DNA from: Corythucha ciliata
Lineage: Eukaryota; Arthropoda; Insecta; Hemiptera; Tingidae
Reading direction: 5' to 3'
Assembly (NCBI GenBank): GCA_038030265.1
Contig: CM075937.1
Location: 11,346,001 to 11,410,000, forward strand
DNA length: 64,000 bases
A model generated the notes under the pieces. The model was not told where the DNA came from, did no database searches, and worked only from the letters and a program-made list of their open reading frames with translations. Position numbers and translations under genes: made by a program. Position 1 is the stretch's first letter. Every line of letters begins with the position of its first letter. This document shows positions 32,084-42,439 of the stretch, piece after piece.

Positions 32084-33289
32084 AATGGCCTAACTGATTG
32101 TTTGTGCTCTACAGAGTCTAAACAGACGATTCGCGCCTTCAAAGCGGCTATCTGCACCCAAAAAATGGCCAAAAAGGGCTATTTGTGCCTATTTTGGCAC
32201 AATATTGGCTATATTGGCTATACCACTTACGATTGCGCACCGAGCATGGGCCGTCTTCACCGAACCCCTCCGCCCACACCCAACCGGCGTTAGCTACATG
32301 TACCTCATGGACTGGATAAACTTTCTGATTTGATTTTAAACTATATGTTGCTATTAAATTGCTTGATTGGCAAGTCACGCCCTAAAAGTGGCTAAATGTG
32401 CTAATTCGTGCCATTACCATTCGCAGTGCAAAAATGGACAAACTGAGCCACCACGCCTAGAAAATGGCTAAAAATGCAGACGATGTGTGCCCTAAAAATA
32501 GCAGAACTAATAGTTTGCGACTTGGAAATGCCTAAACTGACGACTCATGCCATTAAAAATGCCTAATGTGACTTGCTGCTGGTTGGACCTAGAAAACCAA
32601 TTTCACTGCTCCAAAAACGAATATTTGCTCGTTCGAACCATTCGAAAAATGGTGAATCTAGCGATTCTTGTCTTATGAATTGTTGAACTAACCGTTCGCA
32701 CCCTAAAATGGACTTTACGGACGATTCATCCCCTGGAAATAATCAAACGGACTATTCACGCCCTAAAAATGGCTAAAATGACGATTCGTGCTTTGGAAAT
32801 ATGCCTAAAATGACGACTCCGCACCTTGAAAATGGCCAAAAAGCCATTCCGGGCCATTGAAAATGGCTGAACTGACAATTCGTGCTCTGAAATAACCAAA
32901 CGCCATAAACAAATTTCAATCTTCAAAGTTTCGGTTTAAAAATGGTCAAAATGGTCATTCGCGCTCTTTGGAAAGCGTCAGGGACAACGACAATAACTCG
33001 TCCCTTGAAAGTGGTAGAACAGACTGGACGTGCCCTAAAAACGGGCTGCTGGTCGTCTTGACAATTCATGCTCTTCTCCCCCACAATGGCTGTACTGACA
33101 GATTTGCGTCTTGAAAAACGACCACTCGCGTTCGAATAATGGCCAAATTGACCATTCGTACCATATAAATGCCTGAACTGACGATTCGTACCCTAACTGT
33201 CACCAAAACGACTAGTCAGGCACTAAAAATTTGCAAACTCAGTCATTGACGAGAATTCGGGGGTTTCAGACCTCACGGATTTTCTTGAT

Positions 33290-34400
33290 TCCTCCCTTGG
33301 CATCTGTCAGTTTCGGTCGAGCTGTCAATTTCGTCCTTGAAACTGTCAATTTCGTCTTTATAAAACTCTCAATTTCGCCCCAGAAACTGACATCTTGACT
33401 TGGAATCTGTCAATTTCCTCCTACATAACAAAATATCACAAAACTTGATTTCGAGATTCAGCAGCAGACCATTCGTGCTCACAACATGAGGTTTTTGAGC
33501 CCCTTCACCTGAAACAGTCGAGTTCTTGAAACTCTCAAAACAATTCCGTCTCGTAAACTGTCAATTTCGGCCAGGGAACTGTCAATTTCACCCCAGAAAC
33601 TGTCTATTTTGTCATAAATAACTGTCAATGTTGTCTCAGCAACTGTCAATTTTGTCCTGGGGACTGTAAATTTCTAGTTGAAATTATCATTATCGATCTA
33701 ACACTGTCAATTTTCTCCTACGAAGGTCAATTTCGTCATTCAAAACTGTCATTTCGTCGTCAAAAATATGCTGATATCATTCTAAAACTGCCAATTTCGC
33801 CCCACAATCTGTCAGTTTCGTCTTCGAATCTGCCGAAAGGATTTCGGAAACTTACGGTTTTTAAGCCCCTTCACCGGAAACAGTCGAGTATTTGAAACTG
33901 TCAATTTCGTCGTTCAAAACTGTCAATTTCTCCCAATAAACTGTCAAGTAAATGTTCATATCTAACGATTTCGCCCCGGAAACTGTCAATTTTGTTTTTC
34001 AAACAGTGAATTAAAACCTGGAAACTGTTAATTTCGTCTTCTAAACTGTCAGTTTCTTCCTAGTATTGTCAATTTCGTCCCCGAAACGGTCACTTTCGTC
34101 CCCGAATCGGTCACTTTCGTCCCCGAAACTGTCACTTTCATCGCCAAACCTATCAGTGTCGTCCTGAAACTGCCAATTATATCCTAAGAACGGTCAATTT
34201 CGTCCTGGAAACAAATCAACTTGCATTTGTTTGGGAAGCGGTCAATTCCTTTCCGAAACTGTCCATTTTGTCCAGAACATTGTAAATTTCGTTGTCAAAA
34301 CTATCAATGTCGCCCTGAAACTCCTAATTTAATCCTATAAAGTGTCAATTTCGTCATCGAATTAGCCAATTTCATCCTAGATACTGTCAATTTCAGTAAA
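33290..34400 (+). repeat. Degenerate 21-bp tandem array (family 3)
   Basis: Roughly 50 units of GAAACTGTCAATTTCGTCC with a 20-22-base period; the best preserved run is 34075-34140 (GGTCACTTTCGTCCCCGAA). It follows the 30-bp array with little spacer, as the 21-bp array at 24.2 kb follows the 30-bp array there. Confidence 0.88.
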
Positions 34401-35196
34401 AATGATAAATCACGTGTAAAAAAGTAAAGTGTGTGCTCTCGATTCTTTTTACAGAACAAGTTACGGCCGGACAGTAAAAATAAAAACCGAATTTTTATCG
34501 TCCACGAGAAAAAGGAATATGTAATGAGATCTCCATAGGTACATGTGTGCACCTATGTGAGTGCTTAATGACTTTTGGGTTTATTATAATAAATTTGCTC
34601 TCACAGGGGCTCCACTTTTTGTCAAACAAAATTAAAAAATTGTCTTTTCCTAATTTTAGGTTATTAAAACATTAAGCTGGTATCTTCCTAATTGGTTCAA
34701 TTAAGCCGATGGTAATCCAATCCCCGAATTTTTCGTATAATTGGAACGTTTCCCTGTTTCTGTTGAACAAAAACCGTTCTTGTTAAATTTACTTATGAAT
34801 TCCCGGAATAACTCAAATCGTAAACGACGGGAAAAAAGCTATTTACTTTGGGGCTCGTCACTTCTGAATCAAGTCATTTTATTTATTTGTCTCTCTTAGT
34901 GAAATGAGAATTCCTGGTCTGAATGTTATTCGAATCGATTTTGAGGGATATAAATAAACCTGGTCGGTTTTATGAACCTTTGAAATTATACGGTTTTCAA
35001 AATTCATAGAAGTAATTTTTTCCAAGTATCTTTACCGACACTTCCCCTAAAGAATTTGATTACAGCGGCTTGAACTCTTCAGAACAAATTTTTCTTTCTT
35101 CAGTCTTCGATTATTGGTTATGCTGATGTTGTTTTTATATTAAAATTTTGCGTCTTCGATCGAGCGAGCAAAGAGGAGAAAAATTCTGTCTATGTG
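34401..35196. other. No gene seen
   Basis: AT-rich sequence with scattered stops on both strands; contains the short palindrome-like TAGGTACATGTGTGCACCTA near 34536. May be host sequence flanking the Copia 1 insertion. Confidence 0.45.
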
Positions 35197-35201
35197 GAGA
35201 C

Positions 35202-35341
35202 TGTTGGCATTACAACACATACTTCGCTTTTTAATTTCCTTTTTATACTTACTTCCATGTGTGCATTAAAAAAAAAAAACAATCTACTTTATCTCTCTGT
35301 TCATCTATGAAAAGGACTTGTTCTTTCGTATTAACTTAACA
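35202..35341 (+). repeat. Copia 1 5' LTR
   Basis: Starts TGTTGGCATTACAACACA and ends TTAACTTAACA, 140 bases, with a TATA-like TTTATAC. A close relative lies at 60328-60473. Flanked on the left by GAGAC (35197-35201). A primer-binding-like GATTATGAGACTT follows. Confidence 0.85.
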
Positions 35342-35370
35342 GATTATGAGACTTAGGAGACACAGTTAAG

Positions 35371-35925
35371 ATGAGCGGCAACTCATATCGAATCGAATTT
35401 TTGTCAAAGGACAACTTCGACACTTGGAAATTACAAGTGGCAGTCCTTCTGGTGAAAAACGATGTTCTGGAATATGTCACAGGCGTGAAACCACGACCGG
35501 CGGAAGCGAATGAAGCTCAGACGTGGGATAATACTGACAGAAAAGCAAAAGCCGAAATAATTTTATCGATTTCGCCTTCGGAATTGAAACAAGTTAAGGG
35601 ATGCAACACATCCAATGAAGTGTGGAGAAAACTGCATGACATTTTTCAATCGAAAGGGCCGGCGAGAAAAGCCACACTTCTGAAGCGTTTAATACTAAAG
35701 AAAATGAAGCGAAACGAAGATTGCAGAGACTATCTAGCAAATTTTTTCGATGTTGTAGATAAACTTCAGGACAAGAATGTTGACATAAATAAACGATGAC
35801 CTCCTTTCAATTATACTTTTATACAGTCTTCCTGATGTATTTGAGAACTTCCGATGCGCGATCGAGTCAAGGGACGAACTTCCAAGCCCACAAGTTTTGA
35901 AGGTTAAAATAATTGAAGAGTACTG
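35371..35925 (+). pseudogene. Copia 1 gag
   Basis: Starts MSGNSYRIEFLSKDNFDTWK, the standard opening of Copia gag, with the Trp that marks the family near residue 19. Continues with VWRKLHDIFQSKGPARKATL and YLANFFDVVDKL, the UBN2-type capsid core. The frame stops at 35799, but one frame over the text goes on with DDLLSIILLYSLPDVFENF and VLKVKIIEEY, so there is a single frameshift near 35795. Homology ends at about 35925, where Gypsy gag-like sequence takes over. No zinc knuckle remains. Confidence 0.9.
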
Positions 35926-36059
35926 AAGAACGCTGTCAGTGACCTCAGCACTCGTCTCAGCCGTCTCGAACATCATCGTTCCAATTCACGTGAGCGTCAT
36001 CAAAACCAACCTCGCCGACAAAACACTACGAGCCCGACGACTTTTACCCCTCACTCAAG

Positions 36060-36370
36060 ATTCGGTAACCAAGCCCAAAAATGTCGCCCACCGTGCTCCT
36101 TTCCCAAGAAAACGACTTCTCTCTCCCAGGTAGAAGCTAGTGATCGCTGTAATTCCACAAACCGTATTTTCACCACCAACGGTGCACCTATCAAAACGTA
36201 CGGTGAACGTCTTTTCCACCTCGATCTCGACCTCCGGCGTCAGTTTCGCTGGCCCTTCGTCATCGCCGAAGTCACACATCCCACTATCAGCGCTGACTTC
36301 TTGAAATAATTCAACCTAATCGTCGATCTCAGCAACAACCGGCTAATCGTCTTTATACTCTCGCCATCAA
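36060..36370 (+). pseudogene. Gypsy E protease-region remnant
   Basis: The reading NGAPIKTYGERLFHLDLDLRR, then FVIAEVTHPTISADFL and NLIVDLSNNRLI is the conserved second half of the arthropod Gypsy protease domain. The active-site DTGA block is lost in the decayed sequence before it. One in-frame stop (FLK*). Confidence 0.82.
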
Positions 36371-36528
36371 TGCTCCAATATCAGCTTCTTGGCCCGTCGC
36401 ACTTCAATCAATCGCAAACTCAGATAATAAATTCGCCAAAATTTTTCAGCAGTATACCGATATAACTCGTCCTTCACCCTTTCCCACCACACAATCCCCC
36501 CACAACACCCAACATGTGAACGATACAT

Positions 36529-37216
36529 ATGGAACCCCTATTCGCTCCCGCTTTCGCCGTCTTCCTCCCGAAAAACTCAATGCAGCCAAAGCAGAATTTC
36601 AAATCATGCTTGATCTCGGCATATGTCGACCTTCAAGGTCAAGCTGGTCTAGCCCCCTTCACATGGTTCCCTAAAAAAGATGGGAGCTGGCGACCTTGCG
36701 GTGACTTCTGACGTTTAAACGCCGTTACGAAACCCGACCGCTACCCCTTTACCCCACATCCACGATTTCGCAACTAACTTAAGAGGTGCCAAAATTTTCT
36801 CGAAGCTTGACCTTCTACGTGCGTATAATCAAATCCCTATCGCGCCCCCTGACATCGAAAAGACCGCTATCATCGCTCCAATCGGCCTTTTCGAATTTCC
36901 TATGAAGATATTCGGCCTTCGGAACGCCGGCCAAACTTTCCAGAGATTCATGGATGAAGTCCTTCGAGACCCACCCTTTGCTTTCAGCTACCTCGACGAC
37001 GTTCTACTAGCCTCTCGATCCCACGAAGAACATGTTATAGAACACCTATCGCTTGTCTTTCAACGCTTTCGGAGCTACGGTGTTTTCCGTATTACACCAT
37101 CAGGTACCTCATCTCTCCCTCATCGCGTCCATGATCTAACACAGGCTGAACGACCATCCACCTTTCGAGCTCTTTGCGGGTTATGCCTCACGCAGCTTCA
37201 TCTCAAGACGCTCTGA
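36529..37216 (+). pseudogene. Gypsy E reverse transcriptase
   Basis: Blocks: LDLGICRPSRSSW, KKDGSWRPCGDF (followed by a stop), TKPDRYPF, FSKLDLLRAYNQIPI with the first Asp, FPMKIFGLRNAGQTFQRFMD and FSYLDDVLLAS with the catalytic DD. After HVIEHLSLVFQRFRSYGV the sequence decays. Three different frames are used. Confidence 0.88.
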
Positions 37217-37289
37217 AAGCTCGAAAAACTGATAATTCTCTTATCGTCTGGACCGACCAACTCATCACAGCCTAAAATGAATGCATCAC

Positions 37290-37730
37290 AGGCCTTGCTA
37301 ACGCTACTCTTCTCGACAAGCCGAAGCCAGACTCTCCCCTCATTCTTCAAGTCGATGCTTCAGACATTGCAATCGGCTCAGTGTTGAATCAATGTACCGC
37401 TCAGCCGCTGGCCTTCTTTTCTCGAAAACTAACCGACGCGGAAAAAGCGATTTAGCGCTTATGACAAAGAGCTCTTCGCTATTTATGCTTCCATAAAACA
37501 CTTCCGCCATTTCGTCGAAGGACAACATCTTACCATCTACACAGATCACAAGCCCCTAACTTTCGCTTTCAACCAAAACCCTGACAAAGCCTCGCCCTGC
37601 CAGTATCGTCATCTGGACTTTAAAGCGCAGTTTACGACTGATTTTTGCCATATCAGAGGAAAAGACAACGTCGTAGCCGATTATCTTTCCAGACTCGAAT
37701 CGTTATCTCTCCCTTATTTCGCCTTAGTCG
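37290..37730 (+). pseudogene. Gypsy E RNase H
   Basis: ILQVDASDIAIGSVL, PLAFFSRKLTDAEK, then after a stop DKELFAIYASIKHFRHFVEG, LTIYTDHKPLTFAF and GKDNVVADYLSRL. All RNase H landmarks are readable across two frames with one stop at the usual YSTYD position. Confidence 0.87.
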
Positions 37731-37849
37731 CTAAAACTTCAAAAAGACGACTGCGAACTAAAAAAACTCCTTTCATCTCTCGATTCGTCCCTCAATCTTC
37801 ATCTCACAACAATTCCTGGCCGCGACTACTCACCTTACTGTGACGACAA

Positions 37850-38490
37850 ACGACGCGTTTTCATCCCCTCTCCTCTTCGGTGTCAAGCTTTTTCTCTCTC
37901 GTTCATAACTCGTCTCATCCAGTCGAAGTTGTCCAGGAGAACTTCGAAATTACTCCTCGATCGTTTTGTTTGGCCCGAAATCAAGCAAGACGCCAAAGAG
38001 TGGTCCCGACATTGCGTCCCGAGTCAAAAATCGAAAAACAGTCGCCATACTCGCAGCCCACTTCAAAATTTTCCGCCAGTCGACGCTCGTTTTCAGTGTA
38101 TCCACCTCGACATCATAGGTCCCCTGCCGGCTTTGCACAACATGCGATACATTCTTACGATGATAGACCGATTTTCATTTTGGGTGGAAGCCATATTAAT
38201 CCCCGACATTTCCGCCGAAACTGTCACTGAAAATTTCCTCAGAGAGTGGATCGCTCGTTACGATACACCCTCTCGATTTACACAGATTGACTGCAATATT
38301 TTCCGTAGCCTTAACGAACTCCTAGGCATTCGACATTTCCTCAACCCTGCCTACCACCCGGGCGACAACTGTCCTCGGCTTCTCCTCGGGCACTTCCCGT
38401 CGCCCTCGACCGTAATGAGCATCATACCGCCCTTGGATCGTAATACACTATTGCGCTCAAGAAACGTGTTTCCTGTGGGCTTGCAACGAA
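37850..38490 (+). pseudogene. Gypsy E integrase remnant
   Basis: The finger is decayed, but RFVWPEIKQDAKEWSRHCV is readable, followed by FQCIHLDIIGPLPAL with the first Asp, RYILTMIDRFSFWVEAI, and TQIDCNIFRS where TD-x-G-x-Q-F is expected. After AYHPGDN the glutamate helix is missing and the frame ends in an unrelated tail. Confidence 0.85.
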
Positions 38491-38555
38491 CACAAATTCA
38501 ATGATTCGTAGAAAAATCGTCACAAGTGGATCAGTCCCGCGCAGAAACAAACACT

Positions 38556-38800
38556 GTTTGCGAACAATGCGCGGCGTGCGTGAGTGTTTCCATTGCACGC
38601 GCATCATGTTCTCAAAAGTTTGCAAACCCTGTTCGCGAATAATGCGCGCTCAGTGGAAACAAGAATTTACACGATTTAAGTGTTTGCGAACAATGCGCGG
38701 CGCGAATGATTGTTTCCGCTGCACGCGCATCATGTTCGCAAACGTTTGCAAACCCTGTTCGTGAACAATGCGCGTTCAGTGGACACGCGGCTTAACACTC
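38556..38800. repeat. Two 126-bp tandem units rich in hairpins
   Basis: Units begin GTTTGCGAACAATGCGCG at 38556 and 38682. In each, CGCGCATCATGTTCGCAAAC is the near-perfect reverse complement of the start, so every unit folds on itself; a third inverted piece TTCGTGAACAATGCGCG closes the block. It sits exactly between Gypsy E and the Copia RNase H remnant and may be a foldback element. Confidence 0.8.
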
Positions 38801-38805
38801 TCGGA

Positions 38806-39010
38806 AAATTGGAATGCTCGGACGAAGCATTTGGATGTTAAGAGAAATCACGTCAAGGATTTAGTAGAAAACAACATTATGAAGCTCGAGTACTGCCCAA
38901 CTGAAGAAATGGAGGCTGACATATAGACCAAAGCATTACCAATCAGAAAGTTTGAAAATATGAGAAAACAATTAAGGACTACTCTTCCAAAAATCAGAAA
39001 TGCCGATGCC
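38806..39010 (+). pseudogene. Copia RNase H C-terminal remnant
   Basis: Reads RTKHLDVKRNHVKDLV, then KLEYCPTEEMEADI, a stop, and TKALPIRKFENM, the last block of Copia RNase H. It could be the end of Copia 1 or of a third Copia. A purine tract GATGAGAGGGG follows at 39088-39097. Confidence 0.85.
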
Positions 39011-39289
39011 CGACCAACGATATATGAATGAACTGGATTGCTCATCACTGCTGATAAAGAATAGCCAACAAATAGGCTCCCAAGTGGATGAGAGGGGTGG
39101 AATTTCAAAGTAAATACCGGAAGAGAGTTGTGTTGCCATAACTACACAAGGAGAGGGACAGGGTGATTGTTTATCAGGGGACGACCTGCCCTCTCTACGC
39201 TCCTCCAGGCCAATGTGAGCAATTCAGGTTTATATATCGTTGTGCCCGACTAACCGAAGTATCTGTTGAGGATTACGTGGGAGTTCAGC
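39011..39289 (+). other. Copia 3' region, LTR not resolved
   Basis: Contains the purine-rich GATGAGAGGGG at 39088-39097 followed by TGGAATTTC, and a TATA-like TTTATATATCG near 39230. This may be an LTR, but it matches neither of the two Copia LTR types seen here. Confidence 0.4.
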
Positions 39290-39660
39290 ACGTGGGGAAT
39301 TTGGGCATTTTCTCAACTTTAGCAGCAAAGTATCGTTTTTATCCCGTGAGCGATGTTTCTTAACTATCCACGAGTTTTGGCGTTTTCCTCAATTTTAGCT
39401 GCATATTACCGATTTTTAATTTTTTTTTACTTGGGCGTTAGCACTTTTCTCAGTTTTAGCTGGAAATTAACGTTTTTCTTAAGTGTTTTCCTCAATAATA
39501 GCCGCAAAATAGGGGGATTTTTCACGAATTAGGATTTTCTTGGTTCACCGTAAGCAATGCCTGAGCGATTTTTCTCAGTTTACTAGCGAATTAGCGGTTT
39601 CTTCACCTATGGCCATAAATTTGACGTTTTTTTCAATTTCAGCCTGAAAAGTTGCCTTCA
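39290..39660 (+). repeat. Degenerate 30-bp tandem array (family 2)
   Basis: About twelve units of the type GCGTTTTCCTCAATTTTAGC then AGCAAATTA. Same family as at 42.5, 43.4 and 61.5 kb. Confidence 0.8.
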
Positions 39661-39665
39661 GAGTC

Positions 39666-39732
39666 CGCGTTCTGTGTTTAAAAACTATAATATCTAAAAT
39701 CCTCTTGCTCTGCTTAAAGTAAAGTCTCAATA
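39666..39732 (+). repeat. Copia 2 5' LTR end
   Basis: 67 bases from CGCGTTCTG to CTCAATA, matched with about five changes at 59365-59431. A Copia-type primer binding site GGTTATGGGCACC (complementary to initiator tRNA-Met in this family) follows at 39733. Confidence 0.8.
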
Positions 39733-39745
39733 GGTTATGGGCACC
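39733..39745 (+). other. Copia 2 primer binding site
   Basis: GGTTATGGGCACC directly after the LTR end; overlaps the first in-frame ATG of gag (39737). Confidence 0.75.
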
Positions 39746-40610
39746 ATGGACACCCTCGTAAGCGGCATCGAAAAACTCACCGATGTTTCGACCTATCCAT
39801 TGTGGAAATTCGAAATTGACATTTATTTCGATGCTAAAGGCTTGATGGACATCGTACGTGGCACCAGCCGCATTGAAGAAATGGCAACGTCAAAAGAACA
39901 AGAGGAGTGGAAACTAAAAGATGCTAAAGCTCGCCAAGCAATCGTCTCGACCATCGAGAAGAAACATCGGTCGCACATTTTAACATGTGTCAGACGGCGC
40001 ACGCAATGTTCAAAAAAATTTGCGTCATTTTCGACCGCGACAATGAACATCAAAAAGCGGCTTCCCACGAACAATTTTTCTCGTTCAAATTCGACTCCAC
40101 AAACGATCTCGCCACAAATCTCAGTCATCTCGAAAATGTACGATTTAAAATAAATTCACTGTCCAACAGTGAAGGCGTCACCGACCAAATCAATGACGAG
40201 ATGCTCATGGCAAAAGTTCTGTCGACTTTACCCCCGACAGTTGACAATTTTATTACGTCGTGGAGTTCGACTCCTAAAACTGAAAAAAACATTGAAAATT
40301 TAACATCTCGGCTGTTAAGCGAAGAACATCGCAAAACAAACCATAATGATATTGACGTCCCTCTTGCCTTCTACTCCCATAAAAACCGACGCTATCACAA
40401 TCACGCCGGTCACCAAATGAAGCCGGACCATCAGAATTCCCTCGTCACGCTCGCAAAAATGAAACCGAAAGCCATTCCTACTTTCGCTGTAACATTTGTA
40501 AAAACAAGAAAAACAATCACGATCCGGCAAATTTCTTCTTTCGTAATCGTGGAAAAGCCAGAAATCAAAATCGAAATGATCACGCAGCTTTCATAGCTAC
40601 TGCTGAACAA
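39737..40610 (+). pseudogene. Copia 2 gag
   Basis: Begins MGTMDTLVSGIEKLTDVSTY then PLWKFEIDIYFDA, the Copia gag opening with its Trp. A frameshift near 39985 moves the reading to a second frame, which gives AHAMFKKICVIFDRDNEHQK and SHLENVRFKINSLS plus VLSTLPPTVDNFITSW, the UBN2 capsid core. The nucleocapsid knuckle is read in a third frame near 40490 as CNICKNKKNNH, the last Cys being lost. The protein would run on into the protease. Confidence 0.9.
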
Positions 40611-40834
40611 ACTCCAAAAGACTTGACGTGGATTGTTGATTCCGGCGCTACTTGTCATATGACGAATACCGACAAATTCTTTAAAGAACGTCGCCCGTCG
40701 ACCACAACCATTGCAATCGCTAAGAACAATTCAGTTCTACAAGCTGAAAGTTGTGGTTCGCTGGAACTTCCACAATGCACACTTAGCAACGTTCTATACG
40801 TACCAGACTTGTCGAAAAATTTACTGTCCATTAA
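40610..40834 (+). pseudogene. Copia 2 protease, cut by the TTAA element
   Basis: WIVDSGATCHMT holds the DSG active site; CTLSNVLYVPDLSKNLLSI is the conserved end of the Copia protease. The coding line is cut after the Ile by the inserted element and resumes at 46328 with NAITTNNGTVIF, in frame, once the TTAA duplication is counted once. Confidence 0.92.
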
Positions 40835-41098
40835 GGGGGGGTTTCAGAAAATCGAGAGGCCGTAGTTGACGGTGGCGCACTGCGGGATTCCCTTGAAGTA
40901 AGAGGGTAATGTTGTGAAACGGTGACTTATGGAAAGGGGTCGAAGGGGTCTCTCTTCTCTCCGTCTTCTTCTTTTTTTTGTCAAGAACCAAGAAGGAGAC
41001 GCGATAAGTTCCACACGCTAGGCATCGAGTAAAAATCCGGCAACGCTCAATTCTGAAGGCCACCATTCTTCATTTCACTTCGCTTACAGTGAGACTCG

Positions 41099-41118
41099 CA
41101 GTGGCGGATCCACGTGTC

Positions 41119-41159
<41 letters not shown>

Positions 41160-41501
41160 GAAATAAATACAAAAAATGAAAAATAGAGGTAAGAAAATGA
41201 ACAAAATTAGTAAATTAAGTTTGAAAGAGCGAGCGAATCGACAGTTATCACAACACTACAAACACTACAAAAGCAGCAGGAAAATTCATAAGAAACTCAG
41301 GGTGGGGAAAGGACCTCCCTCTCCCGCCGAAGATTTTGATTTCATTCTTCCGGGAAAAGAAACACGAAAAATGGGTCCTATACATATATCTTTCTTTTTC
41401 ACTGGAGGTGTAAAATCTCTCCCCCCCCCTCTCTTTCCAGGGAGTTGATAATTTTTGCTTCGACCCCCCCCCCCTTTGATAAAATTCTGGATCCGCCACT
41501 G
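41099..41501. mobile_element. 403-bp hAT-type MITE
   Basis: Perfect 14-base inverted ends CAGTGGCGGATCCA (41099-41112 and 41488-41501) and an identical 8-base target duplication GAGACTCG at 41091-41098 and 41502-41509. Ends of this form and 8-bp duplications are typical of hAT transposons. Inside are an (AAT)n tract and poly-C runs, no transposase. Confidence 0.92.
41119..41157. repeat. (AAT)n microsatellite
   Basis: About twelve AAT units in the MITE, ending in AAATAAG. Confidence 0.93.
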
Positions 41502-41509
41502 GAGACTCG

Positions 41510-42285
41510 GAAAAAGGAGTGCACTTTTTCAAACACAAAATATAAGCGTCCTGGTAAACACAATATTAATTTATAGGTACTCCATGAACATTTTAAAAAT
41601 CCAAGACATATTATGCAATGTTGACATGAGGTTGCCAGATCACCGGTTTTTGCCAGGAGTCTCCGGGACCTGTGACCCGTTCTCCGATCTGGCCGAAAAT
41701 ATTTCCGGGCCAAAAAATCTGTCGCATTTATTGGGAAAGTAACAACAAATCTCTACCTATTATTTTCATTTTTATCTCTTGGTAGACAGATGCTGCTATT
41801 GCAAGGGTCCCGACCATAATAATGTTCCGACCATGAGAAAGTTCCGACCAAATAACTGCCCCTCCTCGGCCCTTCCGCATGCCAAGAAAATAAAATTTTC
41901 CCTCAGACTCACTTGATCCAGCAAATTAAAATTTAAATTCTGTAATCAAAACGTCTGGTTTTCCATTCAAAACGTTGACACCCCCCCCCCCCGTCAGGGT
42001 GTCCCTGTGCATATTCCTTGACTGCCCTCTGGGAATATTCTCAGATTGCCCTCATGGGATATTCCCAAGGAAGTTGAGCCGGCTCCACACATGTGGCTCT
42101 CGGCGAATTACGAACAAAATATTTTTCAATTTTCGGTTCGTCGGTTTCTTGGCAATGCTAGAAATTGATTAGTACTTTGCTCGTTATTTGGCAAACACCG
42201 CATGTCCGATGCCGGCTCAAGTGTAATCACTGGGGAAACTACATTTATCAGGGCCTGTGGTGGAAATCTCAATGAGGCCTCTTAT
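41510..42285. other. No gene seen, inside the TTAA element
   Basis: Contains a C10 run near 41982 and the near-repeat TTCCGACCA at about 41825 and 41840. No family resemblance in any frame. Confidence 0.45.
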
Positions 42286-42425
42286 GGCGTTTTCTATTTA
42301 CATAAAATTCCGCTCTGGAGCTGAGCATTTCCACCCGTCTTCTCCGTTACCATATGATGTAATTCAGAGAAGACGGGTGGAAGTGCTCGCCTCCAGAACA
42401 GAATTTTATGGAAATGGAAAACGCT
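42286..42425. repeat. Hairpin repeat with 59-base arms
   Basis: 42286-42344 and 42367-42425 are reverse complements with about six mismatches, separated by 22 bases. The outer end, GGAAAACGCTATCAG, is also found at 51901-51915, so it is a dispersed foldback MITE. Confidence 0.85.
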
Positions 42426-42439
42426 ATCAGTCTCTAAAT

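Larger units (their letters stand above)
30590..33260 (+). repeat. Large 30-bp tandem array (family 1)
   Basis: About 2.6 kb of units like those at 14.8 and 23.4 kb, broken by a different stretch around 31025-31430 and another around 32200-32340. The 30-base period keeps some frames open for up to 70 codons with a 10-residue repeating pattern. A 277-base block is duplicated inside (separate entries). Confidence 0.85.
35928..38490 (+). mobile_element. Gypsy E fragment (gag end to integrase)
   Basis: Plus-strand remnants in order: Arg/Ser-rich gag end, protease region (about 36060-36360), reverse transcriptase (36560-37090), RNase H (37290-37720) and integrase (37850-38420). No LTRs are seen. 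It lies between Copia gag and Copia RNase H sequence. More than six frame changes or stops. Confidence 0.85.

Noticed and set aside
30590..33260. CRISPR-like array because of the regular 30-base units
   Set aside because: Units are contiguous and degenerate with no unique spacers and no cas genes; surrounding elements are eukaryotic.
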